A DNA stretch of 28,224 nucleotides, from the NCBI GenBank assembly GCA_036003885.1, contig DASYSA010000487.1, forward strand, positions 1 through 28,224. The letters run 5' to 3'. A model generated the notes under the pieces. The model did not search any database. It had not been told where the DNA came from and saw only the letters and a program-made list of their open reading frames with translations. The translations under genes were made by a program, and so were the position numbers. Positions 15,047 to 23,219 of this stretch are shown here, piece after piece; position 1 is the first letter of the stretch; each line of letters starts with the position of its first letter. Origin of the DNA: DASYSA01 sp036003885 (GTDB lineage Bacteria > Acidobacteriota > Blastocatellia > UBA7656).

Positions 15047-16032
15047 GAAGGGATTGGCGACTCGAAGATTTTCCGGATCTCGGAGGGGTCGGTGGTGAGG
15101 CTCAAGGCGAGCATGAGTTTGATCCTGGCTTTGTGACCGCTCATGTAATCGGCGAAGATCACTCCGAGATTGCGAAGCTGCTTGCCTCCGCCCTCGTAGC
15201 CGTAACTTTCAAACACCCGGCCACGCAGGCAACGCGACGTGAGGACGACGGGGATCCCCAGATCGAGGGCTCTCCTTATTGTTGGGACACAGTCGGGTGG
15301 TACGTTGCCGCGCCCCAGTCCCTCCAATACGATCCCTTTCGCGCCGGCGCGAACGGAGGCATCGATGAGCAGGCCATCTGTCCCGGCTGCCATCTTTACC
15401 AGCCAGACCGGCTCTGCCACTTCGTTCGTGTCCAGGTACTCGCGTCTCAACGACGCGCGTCGAATAATAACTTCGCCTTTGTCGATCACGCCGAGGGGCC
15501 CAAAATTCGGGCTCTGAAACGCGTCGAATGATTCGGTATGAGTCTTGGCAGCTTCGGAGGCGGCAAGTACAGTATCATTCAAGACCACCAGGACTCCCAG
15601 CCCGCGCGCCTTCTCGGACGCCGCCACCCGAATTGCGGAAAGGAGATTGGCGGGACCGTCCCATCCTACATCGGAGATGACCCGCATCGCTCCTACGAGA
15701 ACGACGGGCTTGTCGCTCGCCAATGTCAGGTCGAGCAGATAAGCGGTCTCCTCGAGGGTGTCGGTGCCGTGAGTGATAACCACTCCGTCAACGTCACTGC
15801 GCGCGAGAGTCTCACGAACTCTGATCGAGACGTCGATCATCACTCGCGGAACCATATGGGGCCCGGGAAATCGCCCGTAGTCGATAATTTCGACATCAGC
15901 TATTTCAGCAAGGCCGGGTACATTGTCGAGGATCTCTTTTCCAGAGAGAGCGGGAACGGCCGCGCCGACTACGGGATCGTATTTCATTGAGATCGTCCCG
16001 CCGGTGAAGTAGATGGCTATGTGTTTTGGCAT
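15043..16032 (-). CDS. ansA: L-asparaginase (cytoplasmic type)
   Basis: This enzyme hydrolyses asparagine to aspartate and ammonia. The protein is 329 residues. The first catalytic threonine lies in FTGGTIS (T13) and the second threonine-aspartate pair in THGTDTLEE (T90-D91). AMRVISDVGWDGPANLLSAI, VVLNDTVLAASEAAKTHT (with the catalytic-region lysine), FDAFQSPNFGPLG and GLGRGNVPP follow in the usual order. There is no signal peptide, so it is cytoplasmic. ATG 16032 lies 10 bp from heptamer element C and lacks a visible Shine-Dalgarno on the minus strand. The type I/II label is not settled from sequence alone. Confidence 0.94.
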   Translation of the reverse strand: MPKHIAIYFTGGTISMKYDPVVGAAVPALSGKEILDNVPGLAEIADVEIIDYGRFPGPHMVPRVMIDVSIRVRETLARSDVDGVVITHGTDTLEETAYLLDLTLASDKPVVLVGAMRVISDVGWDGPANLLSAIRVAASEKARGLGVLVVLNDTVLAASEAAKTHTESFDAFQSPNFGPLGVIDKGEVIIRRASLRREYLDTNEVAEPVWLVKMAAGTDGLLIDASVRAGAKGIVLEGLGRGNVPPDCVPTIRRALDLGIPVVLTSRCLRGRVFESYGYEGGGKQLRNLGVIFADYMSGHKARIKLMLALSLTTDPSEIRKIFESPIPS

Positions 16033-16042
16033 AGGAAGGGAA

Positions 16043-16150
16043 CGTTTCTCGTTTCTCGTTTCTCGTTTTGCAGTTCAACGACCAGATCAGATAGCATCGA
16101 CTTCCAATGAGAACGAGAAACGAGGAACGAGGAACGAGAAACGAGAAACG
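16043..16150. repeat. heptamer-armed inverted repeat (element C)
   Basis: The left arm is cgtttct three times (16043-16063), then cgttttg and a diverged fifth unit. The right arm is five and two-thirds heptamers of gaacgag/aaacgag at 16111-16150. The centre is about 33 bp. It fills the spacer between two minus-strand genes, 2 bp from the AlaX-like stop and 10 bp from the asparaginase start. Confidence 0.9.
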
Positions 16151-16152
16151 AA

Positions 16153-17367
16153 TTACGCGTCACTCATCACTTTGGCGGCCGCGAGGGCAATCGCTTCGTC
16201 GAGTCGGTGCAACTCCGGCCCTCCGCCTTGCGCCAGATCAGGTTTGCCCCCGCCGCGACCTCCGAGCACCTGGCATGCCTCGGTGAGCAGTTGACCCATG
16301 TTCTGAGGAAGTGAACCTGATCTCGCGAACACCAATCGGGCTGCTGCCGCATCTTTCGTGCCCAGCAACGCGACTGCGGCCTCTTGCTCGACGATCTTGG
16401 TTGCCAGCACTCGAATCTCTTCAAGCTCTCTGTCGTCGAAGACGGCGCGAACCAGTTTGAACTCGCCCACACGGGCTGCGTCCTTTAACAGGCGCGAGGC
16501 CTCAGCGGTCATTGCCAGTTCCAGCAGCTCGCGTATTCGCTTCTTGAGCGTTTTGGTCTCCTTGATTGCGCCGGCAACCAGGTCAGGCGTCGCGTCCCGG
16601 TCCGCGCTGAACAGTCGAGCGACGGCGACGGCTGTATTGTTGGCCTCGCGGTAATCGAGCAATGCGCGGCGGCCGCAGACGAATTCGACCCGGGTCATCT
16701 TCCTGGCGCGTTCATAGGAACGAATTGCGATCATTCCGATCTGCCCCGTGCGTGCAGCATGCGTTCCGCCGCATGGAGACCAGTCGAAATTCTCCACTTC
16801 GATCACCCGAATTGTGCCCTGTACAGCGCTCTCTTTTCGAAGGGGCAATCGCGCGGCCTCTTCCTCGTTCACGAGGTGGATGCGCATGGGGCGATCCTCG
16901 AGGACTACTGCGTTAGCTATATCTTCGGCGGCCCGCATGAGGTCGTCGGTGGGCAACTGCAAGTCGATGTCGATCGTGGAAGTCAGCGCCCCAAGATGAA
17001 AGGACCTGGTCTCGGCCCCGCAGGCCTGAACAAATGCCTGGGACAGAATGTGCTGGCCGCTGTGTTGCTGCAAATGATCGAGACGGCGGGCGCGCCCGAC
17101 GATTCCATCGACTCTTTGGCCGGCCGTGAAGACGCTTGTTTCCTTAACCAGGTGAACGATCGCGCCGGCCTGGTCTTCGAAGACGTCGACGACCTCGGCC
17201 GAATTCAGCTTGCCGATGTCATTGGGCTGTCCGCCGCCGGTTGGGTAGAAGGCGGTCTGATCGAGAACGACCTGGTCGCCGCGTTCACTGGGAACCACTC
17301 CAACCACAACAGCCGAGAACTCCAGCAGGTTGGAATCATTGAAATACAACCTCTCGGTAGGGGGCAT
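16153..17367 (-). CDS. alaX: alanyl-tRNA editing protein, AlaX-L type
   Basis: AlaX proteins are free-standing editing domains that remove Ser or Gly wrongly attached to tRNA(Ala). This 404-residue form has the whole arrangement. An N-terminal tRNA-synthetase second additional domain-like barrel carries AFYPTGGGQPNDIG. The Zn-binding editing site is HSGQH (H102, H106) plus CGGTH (C199, H203). A helical linker of about 70 residues and a C-terminal DHHA1 domain with GGRGGGKPDLAQGGG complete it. The presence of DHHA1 and the lack of an aminoacylation core separate it from AlaRS. ATG 17367 has AAGGTG at good spacing upstream. It shares the strand with cysE and asparaginase, possibly as part of the same transcript. 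Confidence 0.93.
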   Translation of the reverse strand: MPPTERLYFNDSNLLEFSAVVVGVVPSERGDQVVLDQTAFYPTGGGQPNDIGKLNSAEVVDVFEDQAGAIVHLVKETSVFTAGQRVDGIVGRARRLDHLQQHSGQHILSQAFVQACGAETRSFHLGALTSTIDIDLQLPTDDLMRAAEDIANAVVLEDRPMRIHLVNEEEAARLPLRKESAVQGTIRVIEVENFDWSPCGGTHAARTGQIGMIAIRSYERARKMTRVEFVCGRRALLDYREANNTAVAVARLFSADRDATPDLVAGAIKETKTLKKRIRELLELAMTAEASRLLKDAARVGEFKLVRAVFDDRELEEIRVLATKIVEQEAAVALLGTKDAAAARLVFARSGSLPQNMGQLLTEACQVLGGRGGGKPDLAQGGGPELHRLDEAIALAAAKVMSDA

Positions 17368-17394
17368 AGTATTTCACCTTCGCGTCCTGGGTAC

Positions 17395-17447
17395 GCACGC
17401 GTCCAGCGTGCGCATCCGGAGGTCAGCACGCAGGAAGCGTGCTGACC
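17395..17447. repeat. two adjacent GC-rich hairpins sharing one core
   Basis: The first hairpin is GCACGC-gtcca-GCGTGC (17395-17411). The second is a perfect 11-bp stem, GGTCAGCACGC-aggaa-GCGTGCTGACC (17421-17447). Both contain the same GCACGC/GCGTGC core and five-base loop, so they look like a duplicated repeat unit. They sit in the 101-bp gap between cysE and the AlaX-like gene. No T run follows on either strand. Confidence 0.75.
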
Positions 17448-17468
17448 CAGAGCGAGCCTCGAAATCGT

Positions 17469-18413
17469 TCAGACTTGCTGCAGCTCTTCGTGAGGAGAGA
17501 GGAAGCGCGGTTTGGCCTCGGCTTGAACCACTCGCGATCCGGGCGGTACTGATTCCGTCAGCCAAACATTTCCGCCTATGATACTTCCCTCGCCAATAAC
17601 TGTATCGCCGCCCAGTATTGTTGCGCCGGCATAGATGACCACATTGTCTTCGATAGTCGGGTGTCGCTTGTTTCCGCGCAGCAAGCGGCCCTTCTCGTCT
17701 TTCGGGAACGAGAGCGCTCCGAGGGTAACGCCCTGATAGAGCTTCACCTTGTTGCCGATGACGGTCGTCTCACCGATGACGACTCCGGTCCCGTGGTCTA
17801 TGAAGAAGCTCTCGCCTATCTGTGCCCCGGGATGGATATCGATGCCGGTGCGGGCATGAGCAAGCTCGGTGAGCATCCTTGGCAGCAGCAGCACTCCATT
17901 TTCATAGAATTCGTGAGCCGCGCGATAGGCCGTGATCGCATAAGCGGCCGGATAGCTCAATATGATCTCGTCGATGCAACTGGCGGCTGGGTCTCCGTCG
18001 TAGGCAGCCTGGATGTCCTTCGCGAGCATCTTGCGTATTCGCGGAATCGATTCAAGGAAGGCATAGGCAGCTTCTTCGGCGGCCACTTCGTAGGTTGTTG
18101 GAAGCTCTCCTTCGAGATGCTTCATGTGGCGGAGGCCCTTGGATATCTGATCGCACAGATGTTCAAACAGCCATCCGATTCGTTCCTGTACGCGATAAAT
18201 GATGCCTTGATGAGTGACGCCGCCCGCGCTGTAGTAACCGGGATAGATCACCTCTTCGATGGCGTCCATGATGGCGGCAGCGTCCTCGCGCGATGGCAGC
18301 GGGAGTTGGTCCAGATGATGAATCTTGGGTTTGGCTTCGTCGTAGGAGGCGACCACTCGCTCCATGATGTGAGCCAGCTTATTCTGTCGGGACGCAATGT
18401 CGCGCTTTTCCAT
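17469..18413 (-). CDS. cysE: serine O-acetyltransferase
   Basis: The enzyme makes O-acetylserine from serine and acetyl-CoA, the precursor of cysteine. The protein is 314 residues. A long N-terminal helical domain (about 1-190) precedes the left-handed beta-helix of hexapeptide repeats (TGIDIHPGAQIG, FFIDHGTGVVIGET, VKLYQGVTLG, RHPTIEDNVVIYAGATILGG). The catalytic region His in IDHGTGV and the acetyl-CoA-side KRHPTI are both present. The N-terminal domain is longer than in short SATs. ATG 18413 is chosen for AAGGAG upstream at five bases. The earlier in-frame start at 18434 is unlikely. cysK is not seen nearby. Confidence 0.94.
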   Translation of the reverse strand: MEKRDIASRQNKLAHIMERVVASYDEAKPKIHHLDQLPLPSREDAAAIMDAIEEVIYPGYYSAGGVTHQGIIYRVQERIGWLFEHLCDQISKGLRHMKHLEGELPTTYEVAAEEAAYAFLESIPRIRKMLAKDIQAAYDGDPAASCIDEIILSYPAAYAITAYRAAHEFYENGVLLLPRMLTELAHARTGIDIHPGAQIGESFFIDHGTGVVIGETTVIGNKVKLYQGVTLGALSFPKDEKGRLLRGNKRHPTIEDNVVIYAGATILGGDTVIGEGSIIGGNVWLTESVPPGSRVVQAEAKPRFLSPHEELQQV

Positions 18414-18442
18414 TCGACTCCTTCGGTTGAGCAAACGTTATG

Positions 18443-18469
18443 TTGATACTAACAACTGGTTTGTGTCAA
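18443..18469 (-). promoter_or_regulatory. candidate cysE promoter within a palindromic stretch
   Basis: On the minus strand a consensus TTGACA (18464-18469) and TATCAA (18443-18448) are 15 bp apart, which is short for sigma-70. Near-matching GTTGACAC and GTATCAAC ends form an imperfect palindrome (18442-18470) with a smaller ACAA/TTGT pair inside, so a regulator may bind across the promoter. Confidence 0.4.
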
Positions 18470-18475
18470 CAGAAG

Positions 18476-18598
18476 GGTTTTACGTTTTACGTTTGGCGTT
18501 CCGCGTTCCGAGTCGCGAGTTGGTGAATCCTAAGTGATCTGGTACCTTCAAATCGAAACGTAAAACGCAAAACCTAAAACGTAAAACGTAAAACGCGA
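18476..18598. repeat. heptamer-armed inverted repeat (element D)
   Basis: The left arm is five heptamers at 18476-18510 (ggtttta, cgtttta, cgtttgg, cgttccg, cgttccg). The right arm is six at 18554-18595 (cgaaacg, then taaaacg/caaaacc units). The centre is about 43 bp. It lies between the divergent cysE and folP starts and ends six bases before the folP ATG. Confidence 0.88.
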
Positions 18599-18603
18599 CA
18601 CGT

Positions 18604-19461
18604 ATGCGGCCAAATTTCATTCTCTCACTCCCCAACGGCAGAACGATTCCTCTCGGGCCCCGAACGATCGTCGTCGGCGTCCTCAATGTAACGCCCGACT
18701 CATTCTCTGACGGCGGCCAGTACTTCGACCCCGCCCAGGCGATTGAACGAGCGGTCGCGATGCAAGCTGAGGGCGCTGATATTATCGAAGTCGGAGGTGA
18801 ATCGACGCGGCCAGGCGCCACTCCGCTTTCAATTCAAGATGAAATTGCGCGGGTTGGCCGCGTGTTGACGTTCCTGGCCGCCAGGCTGACGGTCCCAATT
18901 GCGATTGATACCTACAAAAGCGAGATCGCGCGCGCGGCCGTTGAGTTGGGTGCCTCAATCATCAATGACGTCAGCGCGCTGCGATTCGATCCTGCCCTTG
19001 CCGAGGTCGCCGCGAAGACCGGCGCCGCTCTTGTACTCATGCATATGCGCGGACATCCTGCCACAATGCAGAAGCTGCCGCCCAGCCCGGACATCTTCGG
19101 GGAGGCCGACCGAGACCTGAAGACTGCAATTGACCAAGCCGCAAGCCGGGGAGTGAGGCGCGAACAGATTGTCATAGATCCCGGCATCGGGTTTGGAAAG
19201 ACTATGGAAGACAACCTTGCGATCATCAACCATCTGGATCGATTTGGCGGTCTTGGACTGCCGTTGATGATCGGAACCTCGCGCAAGAGCTTCATCGGAC
19301 GACTGACCGGCCAGCCTGCAGGCGAGAGGCTCCTGGGCACTGCTGCATCGGTTGCCATCGCCATTTTGCGGGGCGCCCACATGATTCGAGTCCACGATGT
19401 GAAGGAGATGGTGGAGGTCGCTCGCGTCAGTGATGCAATAGTCGCGTCCTCTCTCCCTTGA
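18604..19461 (+). CDS. folP: dihydropteroate synthase
   Basis: FolP condenses p-aminobenzoate with dihydropterin diphosphate in folate synthesis. It is the target of sulfonamides. The 285-residue protein has all the signatures: GVLNVTPDSFSDGG, IIEVGGESTRPGA, VPIAIDTYKSEIA, SIINDVSAL, ALVLMHMRGHPATMQ, VIDPGIGFGKTMEDN, and the C-terminal GTSRKSFIG and GTAASVAIAILRGAHMIRVHDVKE. ATG 18604 lies directly after element D with no Shine-Dalgarno. The next gene is about 190 bp downstream, after a 9-bp-unit inverted repeat and a promoter. Confidence 0.97.
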   Translation: MRPNFILSLPNGRTIPLGPRTIVVGVLNVTPDSFSDGGQYFDPAQAIERAVAMQAEGADIIEVGGESTRPGATPLSIQDEIARVGRVLTFLAARLTVPIAIDTYKSEIARAAVELGASIINDVSALRFDPALAEVAAKTGAALVLMHMRGHPATMQKLPPSPDIFGEADRDLKTAIDQAASRGVRREQIVIDPGIGFGKTMEDNLAIINHLDRFGGLGLPLMIGTSRKSFIGRLTGQPAGERLLGTAASVAIAILRGAHMIRVHDVKEMVEVARVSDAIVASSLP

Positions 19462-19468
19462 AGGGCGG

Positions 19469-19527
19469 GGCCACGAATTACACGAATGGTCACGAACAAT
19501 TCGTGCCGATTCGTGTAATTCGTGGGC
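19469..19527. repeat. inverted repeat of 9-bp units (element H)
   Basis: Outer arms of about 19 bp, starting ccacgaattacacgaat on the left (19471-19487), are nearly perfect complements of 19508-19527. A second hairpin, CACGAA...TTCGTG (19491-19505), nests in the centre. Units of about nine bases (cacgaatta type) repeat in each arm. It begins 7 bp after the folP stop. Confidence 0.85.
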
Positions 19528-19568
19528 CGGCGCCTTCGGGTTACCCTTCTCACACCTTCGGGAAACTT

Positions 19569-19597
19569 TTGCGCTATCGTGCGTTAATACCTAAAAT
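19569..19597 (+). promoter_or_regulatory. sigma-70-like promoter for the envelope cluster
   Basis: TTGCGC (19569-19574) and TAAAAT (19592-19597) are separated by exactly 17 bp. Transcription would start near 19604, about 48 bases ahead of the VWA gene start at 19652. Confidence 0.6.
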
Positions 19598-19651
19598 GGC
19601 ACAAGTGGAATCCGCTCCTTGCGGCTGAACGGTCTGAGTCAGGGAGGTGTC

Positions 19652-21952
19652 TTGGAACAGGTAGTAGCGTTTCTGTTCAAGTACAGGGCAGGGGTGTTGT
19701 CTAAGGGCCAGTTTGGCTTCGGCTGGCGGCCGTCGGTCCCGCTCGTCCTGGTCATCGTTCTCGGGATCGCCTTGTTGCTCTACTTCCTTTACGCACACCG
19801 GTCGATGAGGTTGTCGCCCGGCTCCCGAGTATCGTTGATGACCGTCCGTCTTCTGCTGATTGCGTTGATGGTCTTTTGCTTGATGCGACCGGTGGTCGTC
19901 GTCTCTTCAGTGATTCCGCAGAGCAACTATGTCGCGGTGTTGATGGACGACTCTGCAAGCATGCGGCTTCCTGATGATGGCGGCCGCACCCGTCTCGATT
20001 CGATAAAGCAGTTAATGACGGCCGATAATCCGTTCTACAAAGCGCTCTCAGAGAAGTTCAAAGTGAGGCCGTTCCGCTTTGCGGCAGGGGCGCAGCGCGT
20101 AGCAAGTGAGGCGGAGCTGACCGGCTCGGGCGAGCAAACTAATCTCGTGGCGGCAATAGAACAGGCCGTGCGCGATTCGGCGGGCCTTCCACTTTCGGGC
20201 GTGATTGTTCTGAGCGACGGTGCGAGCAACGCGGAAGGGGACTCCGATTCCAGTTTGACGGCCGCGCTCGGCAATCTCCGGGCTCGCGGGCTGCCGGTTT
20301 TCACCGTCGGCGTAGGTCAGACCAGACTCGACGGGGATGTCGAGCTTGTGCGTGCCACCGCTCCGCCGCGAGTACTCGCGGGTTCGAGCGTCACCGCGGA
20401 ATTGTTGGTACGGGCGAGCGGATCGCCACGCAGCGTCAAGATAGATACCAGCGAAGACAATCGCCTGCTTCGATCTCAACCGATTCCCGTGCAGGGGGAT
20501 GCGACTACGGTTGCGCGGATCACGTTCACGCCTTCCTCTCCCGGCCTCCACAGATACACCTTCACCGCGGCGCCTGATCCCAACGAGCCGGTACAGGAAA
20601 ACAACACCCAGGAGATTCTCATCGACGTCGCCGATGGGCGCGCCAAGATTCTGTACATCGAAGGTGAGCCGCGATGGGAGTACGGAAAGCTGCGACGAGC
20701 GGTCGACGGGGAGAAGAATCTCGTGCTGGTCAGCGTGCTGCGCTCGGCTGACGGCAAGTTCTATCGCCAGGGGATCGAAAAAGGCGACGAGCTGGCGTCC
20801 GGCTTTCCAAAGTCGGAGGAAGAATTGTTCAAGTACGACGCCATCATCCTCGGAAGCATCGAGGCGACCTTCTTTACCTTCGATCAACTGCGGACAGTCG
20901 AGCAGTTCGTCTCACGCCGCGGAGGCGCCTTTAGTGAGATCGGCGGCCCGAAGGCGTTCAACGCAGGCGGCTACGCAAACACTCCGATTGCGGACCTGTT
21001 GCCCGTTGTGTTGAGCGGCGAAGCGCAGCAACCCTCCGAGAGCCAGACATTCAAGGCCGGACCATCCGAGCGGGGGCGGGATCACCCAGCTGCGCGACTT
21101 CAGGATGACCCCGACGCCAACGCAAAAGCCTGGGAGCAGATGCCCCCGATCACTCTTCCCGACGTCCTCGCCGAAACGAAGCCCGGCGCGACGGTCATCC
21201 TGGAAGCTCGCAGCACACAGGATAAGAACCGCGTTGTCCCTCTGCTCGTCGAAGAGCGCTACGGCCGCGGACGGACACTCGCGCTCATGGCCTCCGACAC
21301 GTGGCGCTGGCGAATGATGCTCGAGTTTAAGAACAAATCCTACGAAACATTCTGGCGCAACCTGTTGCGACACATCGTCGAGTCTGTTCGCCAGCGAGTG
21401 GAGGCTTCTACGCAGCGGAGCTTCTACGGAAGGGGGGAACAGGTCAACCTGCGAGTCGAAGTCGCCGATGAGAAGTTCATCAATGTGCGCGACGCAGCGG
21501 TCGTAGCCCGCGTGACCAGCCCGTCCGGAGTCGCCGTCGATGTTTCCATGAAACCGACGACCGAGGGTGGATTCGAAGGATACACCGGAAGCTTCGTCAC
21601 CGGCGAAGATGGGGTTCACAATGTAGATGTGAGTGTAAGGCGAGGAGCGAAGGCTCAGGAAGTGGCGACCCTCGGCGGCGCGCGAACCAGCTTCATAGTC
21701 GGATCGCTGAATCGGGAGGCTCACGATGCGGCGCAAAACCAGGAGCTGCTCAAGCGTTTCGCGACGGAGACGGGCGGCAAGTACTACACGGCAGACCAGA
21801 CTGACAACTTGATAGAGGATCTGACCCACACGGAAGGCAGCAACTCAGTGCGTGTGGCTTATGACCTGTGGGATATGCCGATTAATTTCCTGCTCGCGAT
21901 CGGGCTTGCTGCCGGCGAGTGGTTCATCCGCAAACGCCGGGGTCTCGCGTGA
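19652..21952 (+). CDS. VWA-domain membrane protein, BatA/GATase-like
   Basis: This is a 766-residue protein. Two N-terminal helices (PLVLVIVLGIALLLYFLY and VRLLLIALMVFCLMRPVVVV) and one C-terminal helix (INFLLAIGLAAGEWF) frame a large domain. A von Willebrand A-type fold is indicated by the metal-site DxSxS in MDDSASM and the later VLSDGASNAEG. A glutamine-amidotransferase-like domain (DUF1355-like) follows from about residue 330 (ILYIEGEPRWEYGKLRRA). TTG 19652 is chosen for GGGAGG just before it. A TTG at 19619 is possible but has no such site. Together with MoxR and DUF58 it resembles the Bat/aerotolerance and CoxE-type envelope clusters. Exact function is unknown. Confidence 0.85.
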   Translation: MEQVVAFLFKYRAGVLSKGQFGFGWRPSVPLVLVIVLGIALLLYFLYAHRSMRLSPGSRVSLMTVRLLLIALMVFCLMRPVVVVSSVIPQSNYVAVLMDDSASMRLPDDGGRTRLDSIKQLMTADNPFYKALSEKFKVRPFRFAAGAQRVASEAELTGSGEQTNLVAAIEQAVRDSAGLPLSGVIVLSDGASNAEGDSDSSLTAALGNLRARGLPVFTVGVGQTRLDGDVELVRATAPPRVLAGSSVTAELLVRASGSPRSVKIDTSEDNRLLRSQPIPVQGDATTVARITFTPSSPGLHRYTFTAAPDPNEPVQENNTQEILIDVADGRAKILYIEGEPRWEYGKLRRAVDGEKNLVLVSVLRSADGKFYRQGIEKGDELASGFPKSEEELFKYDAIILGSIEATFFTFDQLRTVEQFVSRRGGAFSEIGGPKAFNAGGYANTPIADLLPVVLSGEAQQPSESQTFKAGPSERGRDHPAARLQDDPDANAKAWEQMPPITLPDVLAETKPGATVILEARSTQDKNRVVPLLVEERYGRGRTLALMASDTWRWRMMLEFKNKSYETFWRNLLRHIVESVRQRVEASTQRSFYGRGEQVNLRVEVADEKFINVRDAAVVARVTSPSGVAVDVSMKPTTEGGFEGYTGSFVTGEDGVHNVDVSVRRGAKAQEVATLGGARTSFIVGSLNREAHDAAQNQELLKRFATETGGKYYTADQTDNLIEDLTHTEGSNSVRVAYDLWDMPINFLLAIGLAAGEWFIRKRRGLA

Positions 21953-21957
21953 TCGAA

Positions 21958-22118
21958 CCGCGAATAACGCGATTGATCCGCGAATAACGCGAATCTTCGC
22001 TAAAAGGACAAAACGGCGGGAGGCGATGAGTATGGTGATCAATCCCGAACCTGCCACTTTATGAGTCCCCTGCTTTTGTTTGATTCGCGATTATTCGCGA
22101 GATTCGCGGATTGATTCG
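21958..22118. repeat. inverted repeat of 9-bp units (element I)
   Basis: The left arm (21959-21995) carries cgcgaataa twice, at 9- and 11-base spacing, and ends cgcgaatc. The right arm (22082-22118) carries the complements gattcgcga, ttattcgcga and gattcgcgg. A centre of 86 bp separates them. The element starts about 6 bp after the VWA stop and ends just before the Shine-Dalgarno of the next gene. Confidence 0.8.
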
Positions 22119-22132
22119 TTCAGGGAGTGAGA

Positions 22133-23212
22133 ATGAGAATAGTTAGAATCTCGTCAGCGGCTCTGACCGTTTGTCTGGCCTTGTGGTCGTGCAGCGCGGG
22201 CGCCGAGCAGAACCGGCCCTCGGCTCCCCCGACGGGTCAACAGGAGACTGCCTCGAAGCCTAAAGAACAGCGCGCCGCGGTCGACCCACACAAGTTCGCG
22301 CTGATCGTAGCAGGAGCCGGCGGCGAAGAGAGCTTCACGAAGAAGTTTACGTCTCAGGCGATGCAGCTGTACGATGCGGTTACGACGCGGCTGGGCTTCG
22401 ATGAGAAGCAAGTCTTCCTGTTGACCGAGAACATCAGCGGTGGGCCTGAAGAAGGTACCCGAGCCAACTTTGCGAAAGCGACTGCTGAAGAGGTGAAGAA
22501 GGCGTTCGGTTCGATCAAGTCTGCATCAACCGCCGACAGCCTGGTGCTGGTCATATTGGTCGGGCACGGTTCATTCGACAATCAGCAAGGCAAGTTCAAT
22601 CTTGTTGGTCCGGACCTTGCGGCGAAGGACTACGCGGCCCTGGTTGGTGCGCTTCCGGCAAAGCGGGTTGTCTTCGTCAATTGCTCGAGCTCCTCGGGCG
22701 AATTCGTGAAGCCGTTGTCGAGTGACGGACACATCGTAATCACCGCGACGCGCAGCGGAAGCGAACAGAACGCGACCATCTTTGCCGAACATTTTGTGGG
22801 GGCGCTCACGAATGCCGCGGCCGACGCCGACAAGAACGGCAGAGTCTCGGTGCTCGAAGCATTCAATTACGCAACCAAACTCACCGCTGATTGGTACAAG
22901 CAAAAGGACCGGCTGGCCACCGAACATGCGCTGATTGACGACAATGGCGATGGAGTTGGACACGAGGAGGCGTCGGCAGGCGACGGCGCGTTGGCGAAGA
23001 CTACTTATCTGGATTCGAAGCCTATCGAGCAAGCGGGCGCGGACGCCGAACTTGCCCGGCTGCTGGGCGAGCGACAGAAGATGGAAGAGGCAGTTGAAAA
23101 ACTCAAGTCGCGCAAGGGCGAGATGAAACAGGAAGAGTACGACGCGGAGCTCGAGCGATTGCTGGTTGAATTGGCAAAGGTGAACCAGGCGATCAAAGCC
23201 CGGCAGAAATAA
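22133..23212 (+). CDS. secreted caspase-fold (C13/C14-like) protein
   Basis: This is a 359-residue protein that seems to be exported. The N-terminus is hydrophobic and ends LALWSC, a lipobox-like site with an unusual Trp. The caspase-fold dyad is visible: His145 in ILVGHGSF and Cys184 in VVFVNCSSSSGEF. The context resembles caspase-like peptidases, but activity is not proven. Two EF-hand-like loops follow, DADKNGRVSVLE (231-242) and DDNGDGVGHEEA (269-280), suggesting calcium control. Residues about 300-355 are charged and probably coiled coil. ATG 22133 has GGGAG five bases upstream. The next gene starts 7 bp after the stop, so they are in one operon. Confidence 0.82.
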   Translation: MRIVRISSAALTVCLALWSCSAGAEQNRPSAPPTGQQETASKPKEQRAAVDPHKFALIVAGAGGEESFTKKFTSQAMQLYDAVTTRLGFDEKQVFLLTENISGGPEEGTRANFAKATAEEVKKAFGSIKSASTADSLVLVILVGHGSFDNQQGKFNLVGPDLAAKDYAALVGALPAKRVVFVNCSSSSGEFVKPLSSDGHIVITATRSGSEQNATIFAEHFVGALTNAAADADKNGRVSVLEAFNYATKLTADWYKQKDRLATEHALIDDNGDGVGHEEASAGDGALAKTTYLDSKPIEQAGADAELARLLGERQKMEEAVEKLKSRKGEMKQEEYDAELERLLVELAKVNQAIKARQK

Positions 23213-23219
23213 GGGTGTT

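Noticed and set aside
13707..15098. Long plus-strand open frame of 463 codons opposite the PaaA/BoxB-like gene
   Set aside because: It is antisense to a clear family member with intact motifs, and its protein lacks any recognisable feature. GC-rich codon bias explains the open antisense frame.
18912..19553. Minus-strand frame opposite folP that begins in element H
   Set aside because: The first residues (such as TNYTNRHELFVTIRVIRG) are just translation of the 9-bp repeat units, and the rest is antisense to folP.
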